Assembly (NCBI GenBank): GCA_030740295.1
Contig: JASLXP010000621.1
Span: 1 to 21,950, forward strand
Direction of reading: 5' to 3'
Origin: Planctomycetota bacterium
Lineage (GTDB): Bacteria > Planctomycetota > PUPC01 > JACPCR01
Length of the DNA stretch: 21,950 nucleotides
Shown here one piece after another: positions 8,561 through 16,465 of this stretch (positions are counted from its first letter, which is position 1; each line of letters begins with the position of its first letter). A model generated the notes under the pieces. The model had not been told where the DNA came from, searched no databases, and saw nothing but the letters and a program-made list of their open reading frames with translations. Position numbers and translations under genes: made by a program.

Positions 8561-8746
8561 GCATCCATTATCGAACCCTCACACAAAACTTAAGACAAAA
8601 TTGAAGAGATTCCGTGAATGTTGCCTTAAGTGCCCATTTAATAGAATGTTATGAGCGTGCAAAAGCAGTATGAGACCTGGTTTCACCGGTCCTCGCACCG
8701 GTTCTGGCGAATCCTACCTCTGGTGACACGGGTCAGGATTGCCTGC

Positions 8747-9895
8747 TTATCCAAGAATGCCTTTGAGCATGATTTCGAGTTCCCCTATCCGCCTCTCAGG
8801 TGAAAACTCCTCCTCGACATATTGGCGCACGTGGGCCGTCCGCTCCTGCCATGAGTCGGCCTCTTCCATTCCCTGTTCGATGGCGTCGGCAAGGGACTTT
8901 GCATCGGCGACAGGGATGAGTTTTCCGTACTCGCCGTCCTTGAGAATCTCACGTGGGCCGCTCGGGCAATCGGTCGATATCACAGGCACTCGACAGGCCA
9001 TCGCTTCGAGTAAAGCATTGGGCATTCCTTCGTACAGTGAAGGCATGCAAAAGAGATCGCACTGTCTGAACCATGCACACGCGTTGGGCTGATAACCTTC
9101 AAGGATCACGTGACCGTCCAACCCGTTTTCCTTGATGAATGTCATCAGATCGTTTTCGAGCGGGCCCTGTCCCAGGATGTGCGCCTGCAGTTCTTTCCGA
9201 CCCCGTCTATTCACTAGGTCGGCCGCTGCCTGCAACAGGTATATGTAGCCCTTCTGGTTCTGCAGCCGCCCCGCGGAGACGATGTGGAACCTGTCCGGCA
9301 CAAGGGGAACGGTTTCCTCTGCCAGGTGATCGAGCCGCTCGAGATCGATGTAGTTGTAAAGAGTACCGATCCGGTTTTCCGGCAGGTCGTGGTATTCGAT
9401 GATCGCTCGACGGACCCCTTCCGAATTGCCGAGGACCAGGTCGGCACGCAGATAGGCGCGGCGAAGCATCCATTTTTTGATTCGCAGGAATCGGGTGACG
9501 TTGTCCTCGAGAGCGCGTTTGGGGTCGGCTACCTCGACGGTCATCCACGGCACCGGCGCCCGTTTGACCGCGGCACTGGCCACCAGGGTCATGAGGTAGG
9601 TTCGCGAATAGACGGCATCGATTTTCTGCTCTCTGATAACACCGGCCAGGTGGCTCGCCTGCATCCGAAAAAGTCGGCCGGGATAATTGAACCGCGGCAC
9701 CATCAATTCATCGCCGAACGAGAATACCGGCACGTCCTCCGGCACTTCATCGAGCAGTTCGCCCTCGCGGTAGACGGTGTAAAGGACTGGTTCGAATTGC
9801 TCGCGATTGAGATGGCGAAGGATGCCCGACAGTTGCCGTTCGCTGCCACCCCCGCCCATCGATCCGATGCAGAATAGAACTCGAATGCGGCTCAT
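8747..9895 (-). CDS. Glycosyltransferase family 4 (GT-B fold)
   Basis: 382 residues, normal for bacterial GT4 enzymes that transfer sugars from nucleotide-sugar donors in polysaccharide or glycolipid synthesis. The N-terminus has the acceptor-domain glycine loop (SMGGGGSERQL, 12-22). The C-terminal donor domain begins at VSAGRLQNQKG (206-216) and carries the retaining-GT E-x7-E motif (E289 to E297, in EGMPNALLE) followed by ACRVPVISTDC. No membrane segment is seen. It lies downstream of the sigma54-activator gene on the same strand, separated by an 88-bp gap filled by a palindromic repeat, so co-transcription is uncertain. The start has no clear Shine-Dalgarno. The sugar and acceptor cannot be read from sequence. 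Confidence 0.9.
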   Translation of the reverse strand: MSRIRVLFCIGSMGGGGSERQLSGILRHLNREQFEPVLYTVYREGELLDEVPEDVPVFSFGDELMVPRFNYPGRLFRMQASHLAGVIREQKIDAVYSRTYLMTLVASAAVKRAPVPWMTVEVADPKRALEDNVTRFLRIKKWMLRRAYLRADLVLGNSEGVRRAIIEYHDLPENRIGTLYNYIDLERLDHLAEETVPLVPDRFHIVSAGRLQNQKGYIYLLQAAADLVNRRGRKELQAHILGQGPLENDLMTFIKENGLDGHVILEGYQPNACAWFRQCDLFCMPSLYEGMPNALLEAMACRVPVISTDCPSGPREILKDGEYGKLIPVADAKSLADAIEQGMEEADSWQERTAHVRQYVEEEFSPERRIGELEIMLKGILG

Positions 9896-9905
9896 CAGTA
9901 GTGCA

Positions 9906-9981
9906 GTTGGAGTACGGCTTCAGCCGGGCCTGGTTGCTTGGAGTTGGGCTCGGCCGAAGCCGTTACTCCAACTCCGGTTTC
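9906..9981. repeat. Palindromic interspersed repeat (REP-like), copy 1
   Basis: Left arm 9906-9928 (starting GTTGGAGTACGGCTTC) is nearly the reverse complement of right arm 9949-9972 (ending GCCGTTACTCCAAC), differing by an indel and few substitutions, with a 20-bp spacer that contains a further GGAGTTGG. The right end, 9961-9981, is repeated exactly over 21 bp at 16340-16360. This is the form of a short mobile or REP-like intergenic element; it sits between two same-strand genes. Confidence 0.7.
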
Positions 9982-9983
9982 AA

Positions 9984-11873
9984 TTATTCCTTCTCTATTC
10001 CGTATTTCCTGATCATTCGATCCAGCCTCGTACGCGAGACCTTGAGCAACACGGCAGCCCGTGATTTGTGCCATTCCGTCATCGCAAGGACCCGCCGGAC
10101 CTGCCGTTCTTCGGAGGCTTCCAGACTGAGGTCGTCGCCTTCGACAAGCTCATCGGCTGACCCGGTTGTGATAGTCAGGTTGGCGGCGGTGATATTGTCA
10201 TCCTGGGTGAGCACGATGGCCCGCTCGAGGACGTTCTTGAGTTCGCGGATGTTGCCCGGCCACGGATACTGCTGCAGCTCGGTCAGAGCGGATGCAGAAA
10301 GCTTAGGGACAGGCCGTCCCATGTCGATGGCGTACCGCTGGATAAAGTGCTGGGTCAGCAAAGGCACATCTTCCGGCCGCTCGCGCAGAGGCGGCATGAT
10401 GAGCTCGACTACTTTGAGCCGGAAGTAAAGGTCCTCGCGAAACGTACCTTTCTTTATTGCCGCGGGCAGATCGCGGTTACTGGCCGCGATGACGCGCAAA
10501 TCCACTTCGATGGTTTCTTCGCCCCCGACACGCTCGAACTGATGATCCTGCAGCACGCGCAGCAGTTTGGATTGAAGCTCGAGCGGGACCTCGCCGACCT
10601 CATCCAGGAAGATCGTACCCTTGTCCGCCAGCTCGAATCGCCCGAGCCGCCTGTGAGAGGCACCGGTGAAGGCACCTTTTTCATGACCGAACAGCTCGCT
10701 CTCAAGAACAGTCGGGGAGAGGGCCGCGCAGTTCACAATCACCAGTGCATTCTCGCGACGTTCGCTCTGACGATGGATGGCGCGGGCGATGACTTCCTTG
10801 CCGGTGCCCGATTCGCCGCGCAGGAGAACGGTGCTGTCCGTGGGCGCGACCAATCGGATGGTTTCGATGATCTCGAGCATCTGCTCGCTCTTGCCAACGA
10901 CCAGGGATTTAGGCTCGGCCGAACGGCGGAACGTGTGCTTCGACGGCTCTTGTTTCTCAGATTCCTGATGATGCACGACCTCACGAATAAACCACGCGGC
11001 CTGGGCTGCAGCGGCGTTGACGAGCAGCAGGTCTTTCTGCGAAAAGGAATCCATCTCTGTACTGTCGATATGGATCACGCCGACGATTCGACTCCGATAC
11101 CGCAGTGGTACGCAGACCGTGGATTGCAGACCGGCCGCTTCCACTTCGGCCTGCGCATCGAATCGAATATCGGTCATGGGGTCTGTGCTGAGGATGCCCA
11201 TGCCGCGATTGAGGACGTAGTCGACGATTGCCTCGCTGAACGGCGGACGATCCTCGTCCGGATTCCGGATCACTCGGGCCGTGAATTCACTCGCCTCACC
11301 GCTCACCAGCAGCAGCGCGCCACGCTCTGCGCCGGTCGCCGCCATGATGACGTCCATCAGGGAATCCAGAAACTGCTCGACAGAAGATGCAGTATCCGCG
11401 AGCTGGGCGATTTCGTTGACGATAGCCAGTGTGCGCACATCTTCCGGAACTAGCTGCCACTTTTCGTCTCGTTTGGCCAGTTTGACCAATCGTTCATCCG
11501 GCACTTTGAGGGTGTCCCGGATGAAATCATCGCCGGGCTCATCCCACGGAATGGCGTAACCGGGCGGGATGGTCTGGAACATCGATTTCTCTGAATAGGT
11601 CAGGACGATCTCCCCGAGCGCCACTTCGTCGCTTTCCTCCAGCGGGTGAACATCCGTCTGCAGGCCGTTCACAAACGTTCCGTTCTGGCTGCCGAGATCC
11701 TGTAGGAAATACTGTCCGCTCTGCTCCCAAATGCGCGCATGCCGCCTTGAGATGTGAAGGCTGTTGAGGGGGATATCCGAAGCCGACGGATCGCGTCCCA
11801 GCACCACCGGCTTTGAGTCCAGCTCGAGGGTGTTCCCCATACCGGGTCCATCGGTGATGTTGAGGTAAGGCAT
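9984..11873 (-). CDS. Sigma54-dependent transcription activator with FHA and GAF domains
   Basis: 629 residues in four parts. An N-terminal FHA domain (about 1-95: LGRD 25-28, HISRRHA 40-46, NGTFVNG 64-70) recognises phosphothreonine. A GAF domain (about 150-300) senses an unknown ligand. A sigma54-type AAA+ domain (about 325-555) has Walker A GESGTGKE (353-360), the sigma54-contact loop GAFTGA (400-405), Walker B TIFLDE (420-425) and [10 protein letters not shown] Fis-type helix-turn-helix closes the protein (about 590-629). It has no receiver domain, so control is likely through a Ser/Thr kinase partner and GAF ligand. It is divergent from an OmpR-type response regulator, sharing a region with inverted repeats. 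The start codon ATG at 11873 has no obvious Shine-Dalgarno. No -24/-12 promoter was found that would reveal a target. Confidence 0.93.
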   Translation of the reverse strand: MPYLNITDGPGMGNTLELDSKPVVLGRDPSASDIPLNSLHISRRHARIWEQSGQYFLQDLGSQNGTFVNGLQTDVHPLEESDEVALGEIVLTYSEKSMFQTIPPGYAIPWDEPGDDFIRDTLKVPDERLVKLAKRDEKWQLVPEDVRTLAIVNEIAQLADTASSVEQFLDSLMDVIMAATGAERGALLLVSGEASEFTARVIRNPDEDRPPFSEAIVDYVLNRGMGILSTDPMTDIRFDAQAEVEAAGLQSTVCVPLRYRSRIVGVIHIDSTEMDSFSQKDLLLVNAAAAQAAWFIREVVHHQESEKQEPSKHTFRRSAEPKSLVVGKSEQMLEIIETIRLVAPTDSTVLLRGESGTGKEVIARAIHRQSERRENALVIVNCAALSPTVLESELFGHEKGAFTGASHRRLGRFELADKGTIFLDEVGEVPLELQSKLLRVLQDHQFERVGGEETIEVDLRVIAASNRDLPAAIKKGTFREDLYFRLKVVELIMPPLRERPEDVPLLTQHFIQRYAIDMGRPVPKLSASALTELQQYPWPGNIRELKNVLERAIVLTQDDNITAANLTITTGSADELVEGDDLSLEASEERQVRRVLAMTEWHKSRAAVLLKVSRTRLDRMIRKYGIEKE

Positions 11874-11940
11874 ACCGCAGGATGGTTAATGGATGCTGGA
11901 TAACAGAATCTCGGGCATTGTAGCGATCTGAAACAGGATT

Positions 11941-11963
11941 TTCGACTTTCCTGTATAGTCGAA
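11941..11963. promoter_or_regulatory. Perfect 7-bp inverted repeat, candidate operator
   Basis: TTCGACT and AGTCGAA are perfect complements separated by 9 bp (23 bp total). The spacing suits a dimeric DNA-binding protein on one helical face. It lies about 70 bp upstream of the sigma54-activator start. Binding is inferred, not shown. Confidence 0.5.
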
Positions 11964-11968
11964 TGTAA

Positions 11969-11996
11969 CCTCTGGGTTTACATAAATTTACAGAGG
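11969..11996. promoter_or_regulatory. Inverted repeat CCTCTG-N16-CAGAGG
   Basis: Perfect 6-bp arms around a 16-bp AT-rich core (GGTTTACATAAATTTA). It starts 5 bp from the previous inverted repeat. It could be an operator or a weak stem-loop. Confidence 0.4.
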
Positions 11997-12136
11997 GCAT
12001 ATAAAGGTCTCGATCCGAAACAATCATCCCGGCTGATCGTCTCAGAGTGATACAGATTCGTGGGCTTGGGGATGGGCAGAGAGAGGGTCGATCACTTGGT
12101 CGCACTTAAACGATTTCCATTGAAGACTTTAAGGGC

Positions 12137-12176
12137 GAATCTCCCATGATGGCACCCGCCATGCAATAGGAGATTC
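12137..12176 (+). other. Nested stem-loop in the leader of the response-regulator gene
   Basis: Outer arms GAATCTCC (12137-12144) and GGAGATTC (12169-12176) enclose an inner hairpin ATGGC-ACCC-GCCAT. It sits 76 bp before the start codon and lacks a T-tract, so a leader RNA structure (attenuation or stability) is more likely than a terminator. Other explanations, such as an operator, are open. Confidence 0.45.
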
Positions 12177-12252
12177 ATTACGGAGACAGCGGATTACTGG
12201 CTCTTGGTGCAAAACTAGTTTCTTTCCTGCCAGCGGATAAGAGGTGTTTTCC

Positions 12253-12969
12253 ATGGATACAGCGCAGAATCGGCTCGGTTCAGTCCTCGTCATGGACAAT
12301 GATGCAGCTACCGTAAGACGGCTCAGAGAAGACTTGACCAGGGAGGGTTACTCGGTCACTGCTCGACCATCATTCGAGAGAAGCAAGGGAATCATCTCAG
12401 GCAATGAATTGGACCTGATTATCATGGACCTGGTGCTGCCGGGTACGGATGGTTTTCTTGCTCTTAGCGAAATTCATGCGGCGTCCCCTTCGCTGCCTAT
12501 TATCATCCTCAGCGAAAAGAGTTCGGAGCTCCATAAGGTCACCGCCCTCAAGCGTGGAGCGGACGATTTTGTGATCAAGCCTTACGGAAGCCGAGAGCTT
12601 ATTGCCCGGATGGAGACTATTCTTCGCCGGCAGTGGCGCTTGCGTCTGAAACAGTCAGTCCCGCGTATGATCTCATACGAAATCGGGAGTACGCTCATCG
12701 ATTTTCGCTCCGGAGAAGTCGTTCGAGACCAGGCTCACTTCAGCCTTGGCCACTATGAAGGCGAGATTCTGAAGATTCTGATAAGCAGCAAGACAGAGCC
12801 GGTCACTCGGAATCGGCTTCACGACGAAGTTTGGGGTTACGAATTCCTGCCTGAGACCCGCTCGATCGATAACCACATCGCCAAACTACGCCGCAAAGTG
12901 GAACCTGATCCGGCCCGTCCCCAGCACATTCTTACTGTCAGAGGCGTGGGCTATATGTTCCAGGATTGA
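12253..12969 (+). CDS. OmpR/PhoB-family response regulator, orphan
   Basis: 238 residues from ATG at 12253, chosen over an in-frame GTG at 12244 because AGAGG (12240-12244) is 8 nt before the ATG. A receiver domain (about 10-125) has the acidic residues MDND (14-17), phospho-acceptor D59 (IIMDL), S87 at the usual Thr/Ser switch and invariant K109 (VIKPYG). A winged-helix Trans_reg_C domain follows (about 140-238), ending with RSIDNHIAKLRRKVEPDP and the VRGVGYMF hairpin. D-N-D replaces the more usual D-D acidic pair. No histidine kinase is adjacent, so the phospho-donor is unknown. It is followed by a 120-bp gap and a secreted GH-like gene on the same strand, which it might control by position, but no direct evidence shows this. 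Confidence 0.92.
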   Translation: MDTAQNRLGSVLVMDNDAATVRRLREDLTREGYSVTARPSFERSKGIISGNELDLIIMDLVLPGTDGFLALSEIHAASPSLPIIILSEKSSELHKVTALKRGADDFVIKPYGSRELIARMETILRRQWRLRLKQSVPRMISYEIGSTLIDFRSGEVVRDQAHFSLGHYEGEILKILISSKTEPVTRNRLHDEVWGYEFLPETRSIDNHIAKLRRKVEPDPARPQHILTVRGVGYMFQD

Positions 12970-13089
12970 GCTTTTCTAAGGCCAAGACCCGATTAGGAGA
13001 AAGATTAAGATAACGATTAAGAGAGCCGGCCTATTCACTTCTTCCACCACCATTCACCTCTTCCCTCACCATTCACCAATCACATCAGG

Positions 13090-15771
13090 ATGAACAAGTG
13101 CTGGCTGGTCTTACTGACGGGACTCCTCTGCACGACGCTTGAAGCGCAAAAGCTGAGACCGGCCAAAGCGCTCAAACGAGGCAAAAGCTCATCTTCACGA
13201 AAACTGAGACTCGGCTGCTCCCTCGAACCGGCCAGCCCCAATGGCCTTTTCTGGGGGCAGACACGCCCAACCGGCAAACTGGTGTTCAAGGGCATCGCCA
13301 ACCGGGCTTCTCCGCTGAGGGTGGCCGTAAACCTGCTGGACCATAGCGGAACGGTCATTTCCCAGCTCTGGGATGGTGAGGTGGACAATCTTCAAGGCGA
13401 CACCTTCCAGCAGAACATCAGCATGCCGGTCAGCCGGCACGGTATCTATCACATTCAGGTAAGTTCGGACGCATTAAAGACCCGGATGTCGTTTGCCCGT
13501 CTCGAGGCCCCGGCGCCGACCTGGAGCGATAGCCCTTTCGGGATCGATCTTGGCCCGCTGAGTACTGAAGTCCTGTCGACCTTGCCTGCGCTTAAACAGC
13601 TCGGAGCAGGATGGGTTCGCTTCCCCGTTCTCTGGTCGGCGGTAGAAGTGGCCAAAGGCAAATACGATTTCACCGGTCTCGATCCATCTCTCGCCGCGCT
13701 GAAGAAACACGGCCTTCGACCATTGGTTGTTTTGCAGGGGTCGAACGGGCTCTACGACGAAGGCAACGCCCCGGTATCAAAAGCGGCGGTAGACGCATTC
13801 GCAAAATTCGCAGCCGCATTTGCCAATCGGTACAAAGCTCAATGCAGCCACTACGATATCTGGGAACGCCCGAACGGCCCTTCCTGGCGTCCCGAGCCGA
13901 ACGCACGCCACTACACCAGACTCCTCAAGGAGACGGATTACGCGCTGAAGAAAGTGCAGCCTGATTGCACCGTACTGGGGCTATCAACTTATGGTTTGCC
14001 AAGCAAGTACATCGAGCAGTTTTTCGGCCCGTGGGACGGCACTTACCTGGACGCGCTTTCCGTAAGGCCGGGCGGGTTCGGAAGCTCGTCCTTTTATAAG
14101 TCGGTGAACAACCTTCGATCCAGTTTGAATGTTTTTGGGGCGGGTGATTATGACATGTGGTTCACCGGATTCGGCCCGATCACGAATTCCTTCAAACGCT
14201 CTTCTGCCCATGGGCTTGTGAGGACAGCCGTTTCGGCGCTTTCACGGGGATATGTCGTTAGACTGTTCCTGAGCCCGTGGCAGGAGGCGGTGAGGAAAAG
14301 AGGCGCATCCTACAACTACGGGCTTATCACCGCGGAAAGCCAGCCGACCCAGGCTTATGTGGAGATCAACACACTCGCACATCTTCTTCATAAGAAGAAA
14401 TTCGCCAGGAAACTCCCAGTTTCCGATTACGTGACCGCGACGGAATTCGCCGGCCCGGATGGGAACGCACTCGTCATCTGGGCAAGCTCCGGCTGGCAGA
14501 ATCTCGGCCTGAAGGTGGACACGCCTAACGTCGTCATTTCGGACCCCATGGGCAACAGGTCAGTCACCCCCACCGTTCAGGGCAGGCTGTCATTTCCGAT
14601 CTCAACGGCCCCTGTCTTTATAAGCGGCTACAAATCTGTTTCAGTCGCCCCGGGGCTCATCCAGTGGTCGGGTCGCACATCGCTCGTGCCCGGCGAGAAG
14701 ACGACCTTGACCGCCAGGCTGCCCGAAGGAATCGCACACCCCGGTTACGAGGTAACCGCGCCGGAGGGATGGAATGCAACCATGGGCAAAGACGGCCTGC
14801 TGCACCTGAAAACTCCTCCCAACGCGAGTTTCACAACCAACTACCTGACGATCAGAGCACCTTCGCTGGGGAATGTGGAATCACGCCTTCCGATCACCAT
14901 GGCCGAACTGATGACCTTGACGGCCACGTCGCCGGAATCTGGAAAGGTCACACTGTCCTTTGGCCATCCAGTCACGCTCACCCGTTCAGTCGCCCTGAAA
15001 ACGATCTTTCATCAAGCGGGCAAGGAGCCGGTTGAAAAATCCAGCACTCTGAGTTTTGGGCCAAACTCCACAGCTCAGCGAACGGTCACGCTCAATCCTG
15101 TTGAGACGGCCGCGGGTCACAGTCTGGCAAAGGTGGTCGCCACCACAACAACCGACAGAGAAATGACCCGAACCGCCCCGGCATACAGCGGCAAAACGCC
15201 TTTCTATAACATCACACCGACACTCGATGCCAACTTGACCGAGTGGCGGAAGCTGAAGCCCTGCCTGCTGAACCAGGCGTACAACTACGCGGGATACGAA
15301 GAGAAAGAGTGGAAAGGCGAAGAGCATTTCTCCGCTCGTTTCTGGGCAGGCACGGACGATACGAACTTCTACATCGCCGCAGAGGTGAACGACTCGAGCC
15401 ATTCGTGCAAATGGGGCGGCCAATACCTTCAGTACGGTGACCTGCTGAAGATCATGTTCCTTCACGCGGGCAGCTATCACGTCTACACCGCGGCGATGAC
15501 TGACGAGGATGTACTGGATAACTGGCAGTTCGCGCCCACATCAAGAAAGCCACCTGGAATGGTCACTGAGATCATCCGCAAGGCAGACAGAACCTATTAC
15601 GAAGTATCCATCCCCTGGGCCACTATCGGCGTGAAGAAAGAGCAGCGGCCCGCCCTTCGTTTTGCACTCAGTGTGCAGAACTGGAGGAAGGCGGAAAACA
15701 TGGGCTGGATGGAATGGTTTCACGGCGGCTCATACACGTCGCTCTACGGCCCCATTGAGTGGCGTAAGTAA
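13090..15771 (+). CDS. Secreted GH-A-like protein with C-terminal CBM9-like domain; catalytic glutamates appear replaced
   Basis: 893 residues. A signal peptide is evident (MNKCWLVLLTGLLCTTLEAQ). Residues about 25-140 form a beta-rich N-terminal part; about 145-440 resembles a GH39/GH5-like TIM barrel opening with SPFGIDLGP and LGAGWVRF. Where clan GH-A enzymes have WNEPN, this protein has WERPN (258-262); where they have the nucleophile in TEFG, it has TGFG (359-362). The two sites are 100 residues apart, the expected spacing, so both glutamates appear lost and the domain is probably non-hydrolytic. A NEW3-like sandwich (about 520-580) follows, and about 705-893 resembles the CBM9-like carbohydrate-binding domain of xylanases (LDANLTEW, TNFYIAAEVND, YYEVSIPWATIG). 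It may bind rather than cut glycans. No strong Shine-Dalgarno precedes the ATG. Confidence 0.85.
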   Translation: MNKCWLVLLTGLLCTTLEAQKLRPAKALKRGKSSSSRKLRLGCSLEPASPNGLFWGQTRPTGKLVFKGIANRASPLRVAVNLLDHSGTVISQLWDGEVDNLQGDTFQQNISMPVSRHGIYHIQVSSDALKTRMSFARLEAPAPTWSDSPFGIDLGPLSTEVLSTLPALKQLGAGWVRFPVLWSAVEVAKGKYDFTGLDPSLAALKKHGLRPLVVLQGSNGLYDEGNAPVSKAAVDAFAKFAAAFANRYKAQCSHYDIWERPNGPSWRPEPNARHYTRLLKETDYALKKVQPDCTVLGLSTYGLPSKYIEQFFGPWDGTYLDALSVRPGGFGSSSFYKSVNNLRSSLNVFGAGDYDMWFTGFGPITNSFKRSSAHGLVRTAVSALSRGYVVRLFLSPWQEAVRKRGASYNYGLITAESQPTQAYVEINTLAHLLHKKKFARKLPVSDYVTATEFAGPDGNALVIWASSGWQNLGLKVDTPNVVISDPMGNRSVTPTVQGRLSFPISTAPVFISGYKSVSVAPGLIQWSGRTSLVPGEKTTLTARLPEGIAHPGYEVTAPEGWNATMGKDGLLHLKTPPNASFTTNYLTIRAPSLGNVESRLPITMAELMTLTATSPESGKVTLSFGHPVTLTRSVALKTIFHQAGKEPVEKSSTLSFGPNSTAQRTVTLNPVETAAGHSLAKVVATTTTDREMTRTAPAYSGKTPFYNITPTLDANLTEWRKLKPCLLNQAYNYAGYEEKEWKGEEHFSARFWAGTDDTNFYIAAEVNDSSHSCKWGGQYLQYGDLLKIMFLHAGSYHVYTAAMTDEDVLDNWQFAPTSRKPPGMVTEIIRKADRTYYEVSIPWATIGVKKEQRPALRFALSVQNWRKAENMGWMEWFHGGSYTSLYGPIEWRK

Positions 15772-15857
15772 CGCTTCCACCAAGTGAATGCGAATCCGGA
15801 ATTGGTCTAGAGTGTGGCGTGCAGGAAACATTTCCCTGTTGAAGACCTCTTACAGAC

Positions 15858-15862
15858 GGAGG
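15858..15862 (+). promoter_or_regulatory. Ribosome binding site of the ACT-domain gene
   Basis: GGAGG, 7 nt before ATG 15870, fixes the start of the double-ACT protein. Confidence 0.8.
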
Positions 15863-15869
15863 ACGAACG

Positions 15870-16295
15870 ATGTCTCTGAAAGTCACTCTCATTGATGTCT
15901 GGGCCACAAGTGTCAAGGACGCGCCCGGCGCGCTGGCTGAAAAGCTCGCGGTTGTTAAAGAATCCGGAGCGAATCTGGAATTCGTCATTACCCGGCATGA
16001 CACCAGCCAACCGGATCGTGACGTGATCTTTATTGCTCCCGCTTCAGGCAAAGAGCACATGCGTGCAGCGGAGGAGAATGGTTTCATTCGAACGCACTAC
16101 CATTTCAAGCTGCGCGTGGAAGGTGCGGACAGAACGGGTATGGCCGCCGATATCGCCACAGCCCTGGCAGATGACGGGATTAACATCCGAGGATTTTCCG
16201 CCGCATCCATCGGTGGTCAGTTCGTTGCCCACATCGCGTTCGAGAGCGGTGAAGACACCAAGCAGGCCATGGCCGTTCTCAAGAACATGGAGTAA
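15870..16295 (+). CDS. Tandem ACT-domain protein
   Basis: 141 residues made of two ACT-like beta-alpha-beta-beta-alpha-beta modules: about 3-70 (VTLIDVWATSVKDAPGALAEKL) and about 75-141 (FKLRVEGADRTGMAADIATALADDGINI). ACT domains bind small ligands, usually amino acids, and pair to form regulatory sites. The size and organisation recall GcvR-type regulatory proteins or stand-alone ACT proteins, and no enzyme domain is attached. It is the last gene of the plus-strand stretch before a terminator, 98 bp after the secreted GH-like gene. The ligand and target are unknown. Confidence 0.8.
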   Translation: MSLKVTLIDVWATSVKDAPGALAEKLAVVKESGANLEFVITRHDTSQPDRDVIFIAPASGKEHMRAAEENGFIRTHYHFKLRVEGADRTGMAADIATALADDGINIRGFSAASIGGQFVAHIAFESGEDTKQAMAVLKNME

Positions 16296-16309
16296 TGAAG
16301 AGGACACCA

Positions 16310-16329
16310 GATGCCAGCAGAAGAGGCAT
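16310..16329 (+). other. Short stem-loop after the ACT gene
   Basis: GATGCC (16310-16315) and GGCATC (16324-16329) form a perfect 6-bp stem with an 8-nt loop, 14 bp past the stop. It lacks a T-run, so it is not a standard terminator; it may protect the 3' end. Confidence 0.35.
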
Positions 16330-16339
16330 CCGATGGTAG

Positions 16340-16360
16340 TCGTTACTCCAACTCCGGTTT
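16340..16360. repeat. Interspersed repeat, partial copy 2
   Basis: 21 bp identical to 9961-9981, the right end of the palindromic repeat at 9906-9981 (core CTCCAACTCCGG). Only this arm is present here; the matching left arm is absent, so it may be a truncated copy or a solitary end. Confidence 0.65.
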
Positions 16361-16429
16361 CGAGTCACTGGACTTGCCCTGTCCCTGGGGTCGCACACAA
16401 GAAAGCCAGTTAAGTTGTCAGGTCTCTGG

Positions 16430-16455
16430 TCTCCGCACTTTGCGGAGAGTTTTCC
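16430..16455. terminator. Rho-independent terminator between convergent genes
   Basis: TCTCCGCA (16430-16437) pairs perfectly with TGCGGAGA (16441-16448) around a 3-nt loop and is followed by GTTTTCC on the plus strand. It lies between the plus-strand ACT gene and the minus-strand URO-D gene ending at 16466, so it probably ends the plus-strand transcript. Confidence 0.75.
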
Positions 16456-16465
16456 GAGCCCAGGT

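Larger units (their letters stand above)
8203..8746. other. AT-richer leader/intergenic region upstream of the Asn-rich repeat gene
   Basis: 544 bp without a credible gene. It holds the minus-strand Shine-Dalgarno of the repeat gene (near 8211-8220), a small hairpin (CCGAGC 8371-8376 with GCTCGG 8384-8389), a 6-bp inverted repeat (8543-8560) and two copies of CGAACAA (about 8493 and 8517). The promoter of the repeat gene should lie here; no consensus hexamer pair was convincing. Confidence 0.5.
11874..12252. promoter_or_regulatory. Divergent regulatory region between the two regulator genes
   Basis: 379 bp with no gene, but with three inverted-repeat structures listed separately (11941-11963, 11969-11996, 12137-12176). 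The two nearest the sigma54-activator gene are operator-like; the third is a nested hairpin closer to the response-regulator start. The last part (12238-12244) gives the AGAGG Shine-Dalgarno of the response regulator. Confidence 0.6.

Noticed and set aside
8686..8710. ACCGGT-flanked hairpin after the glycosyltransferase gene as a terminator
   Set aside because: The stem is only 5-6 bp with no T-tract on the minus strand.
13021..13080. Repetitive CACCATTCAC-type tract before the GH-like gene
   Set aside because: Imperfect short repeats without regular period; low-complexity sequence rather than a defined repeat or CRISPR.
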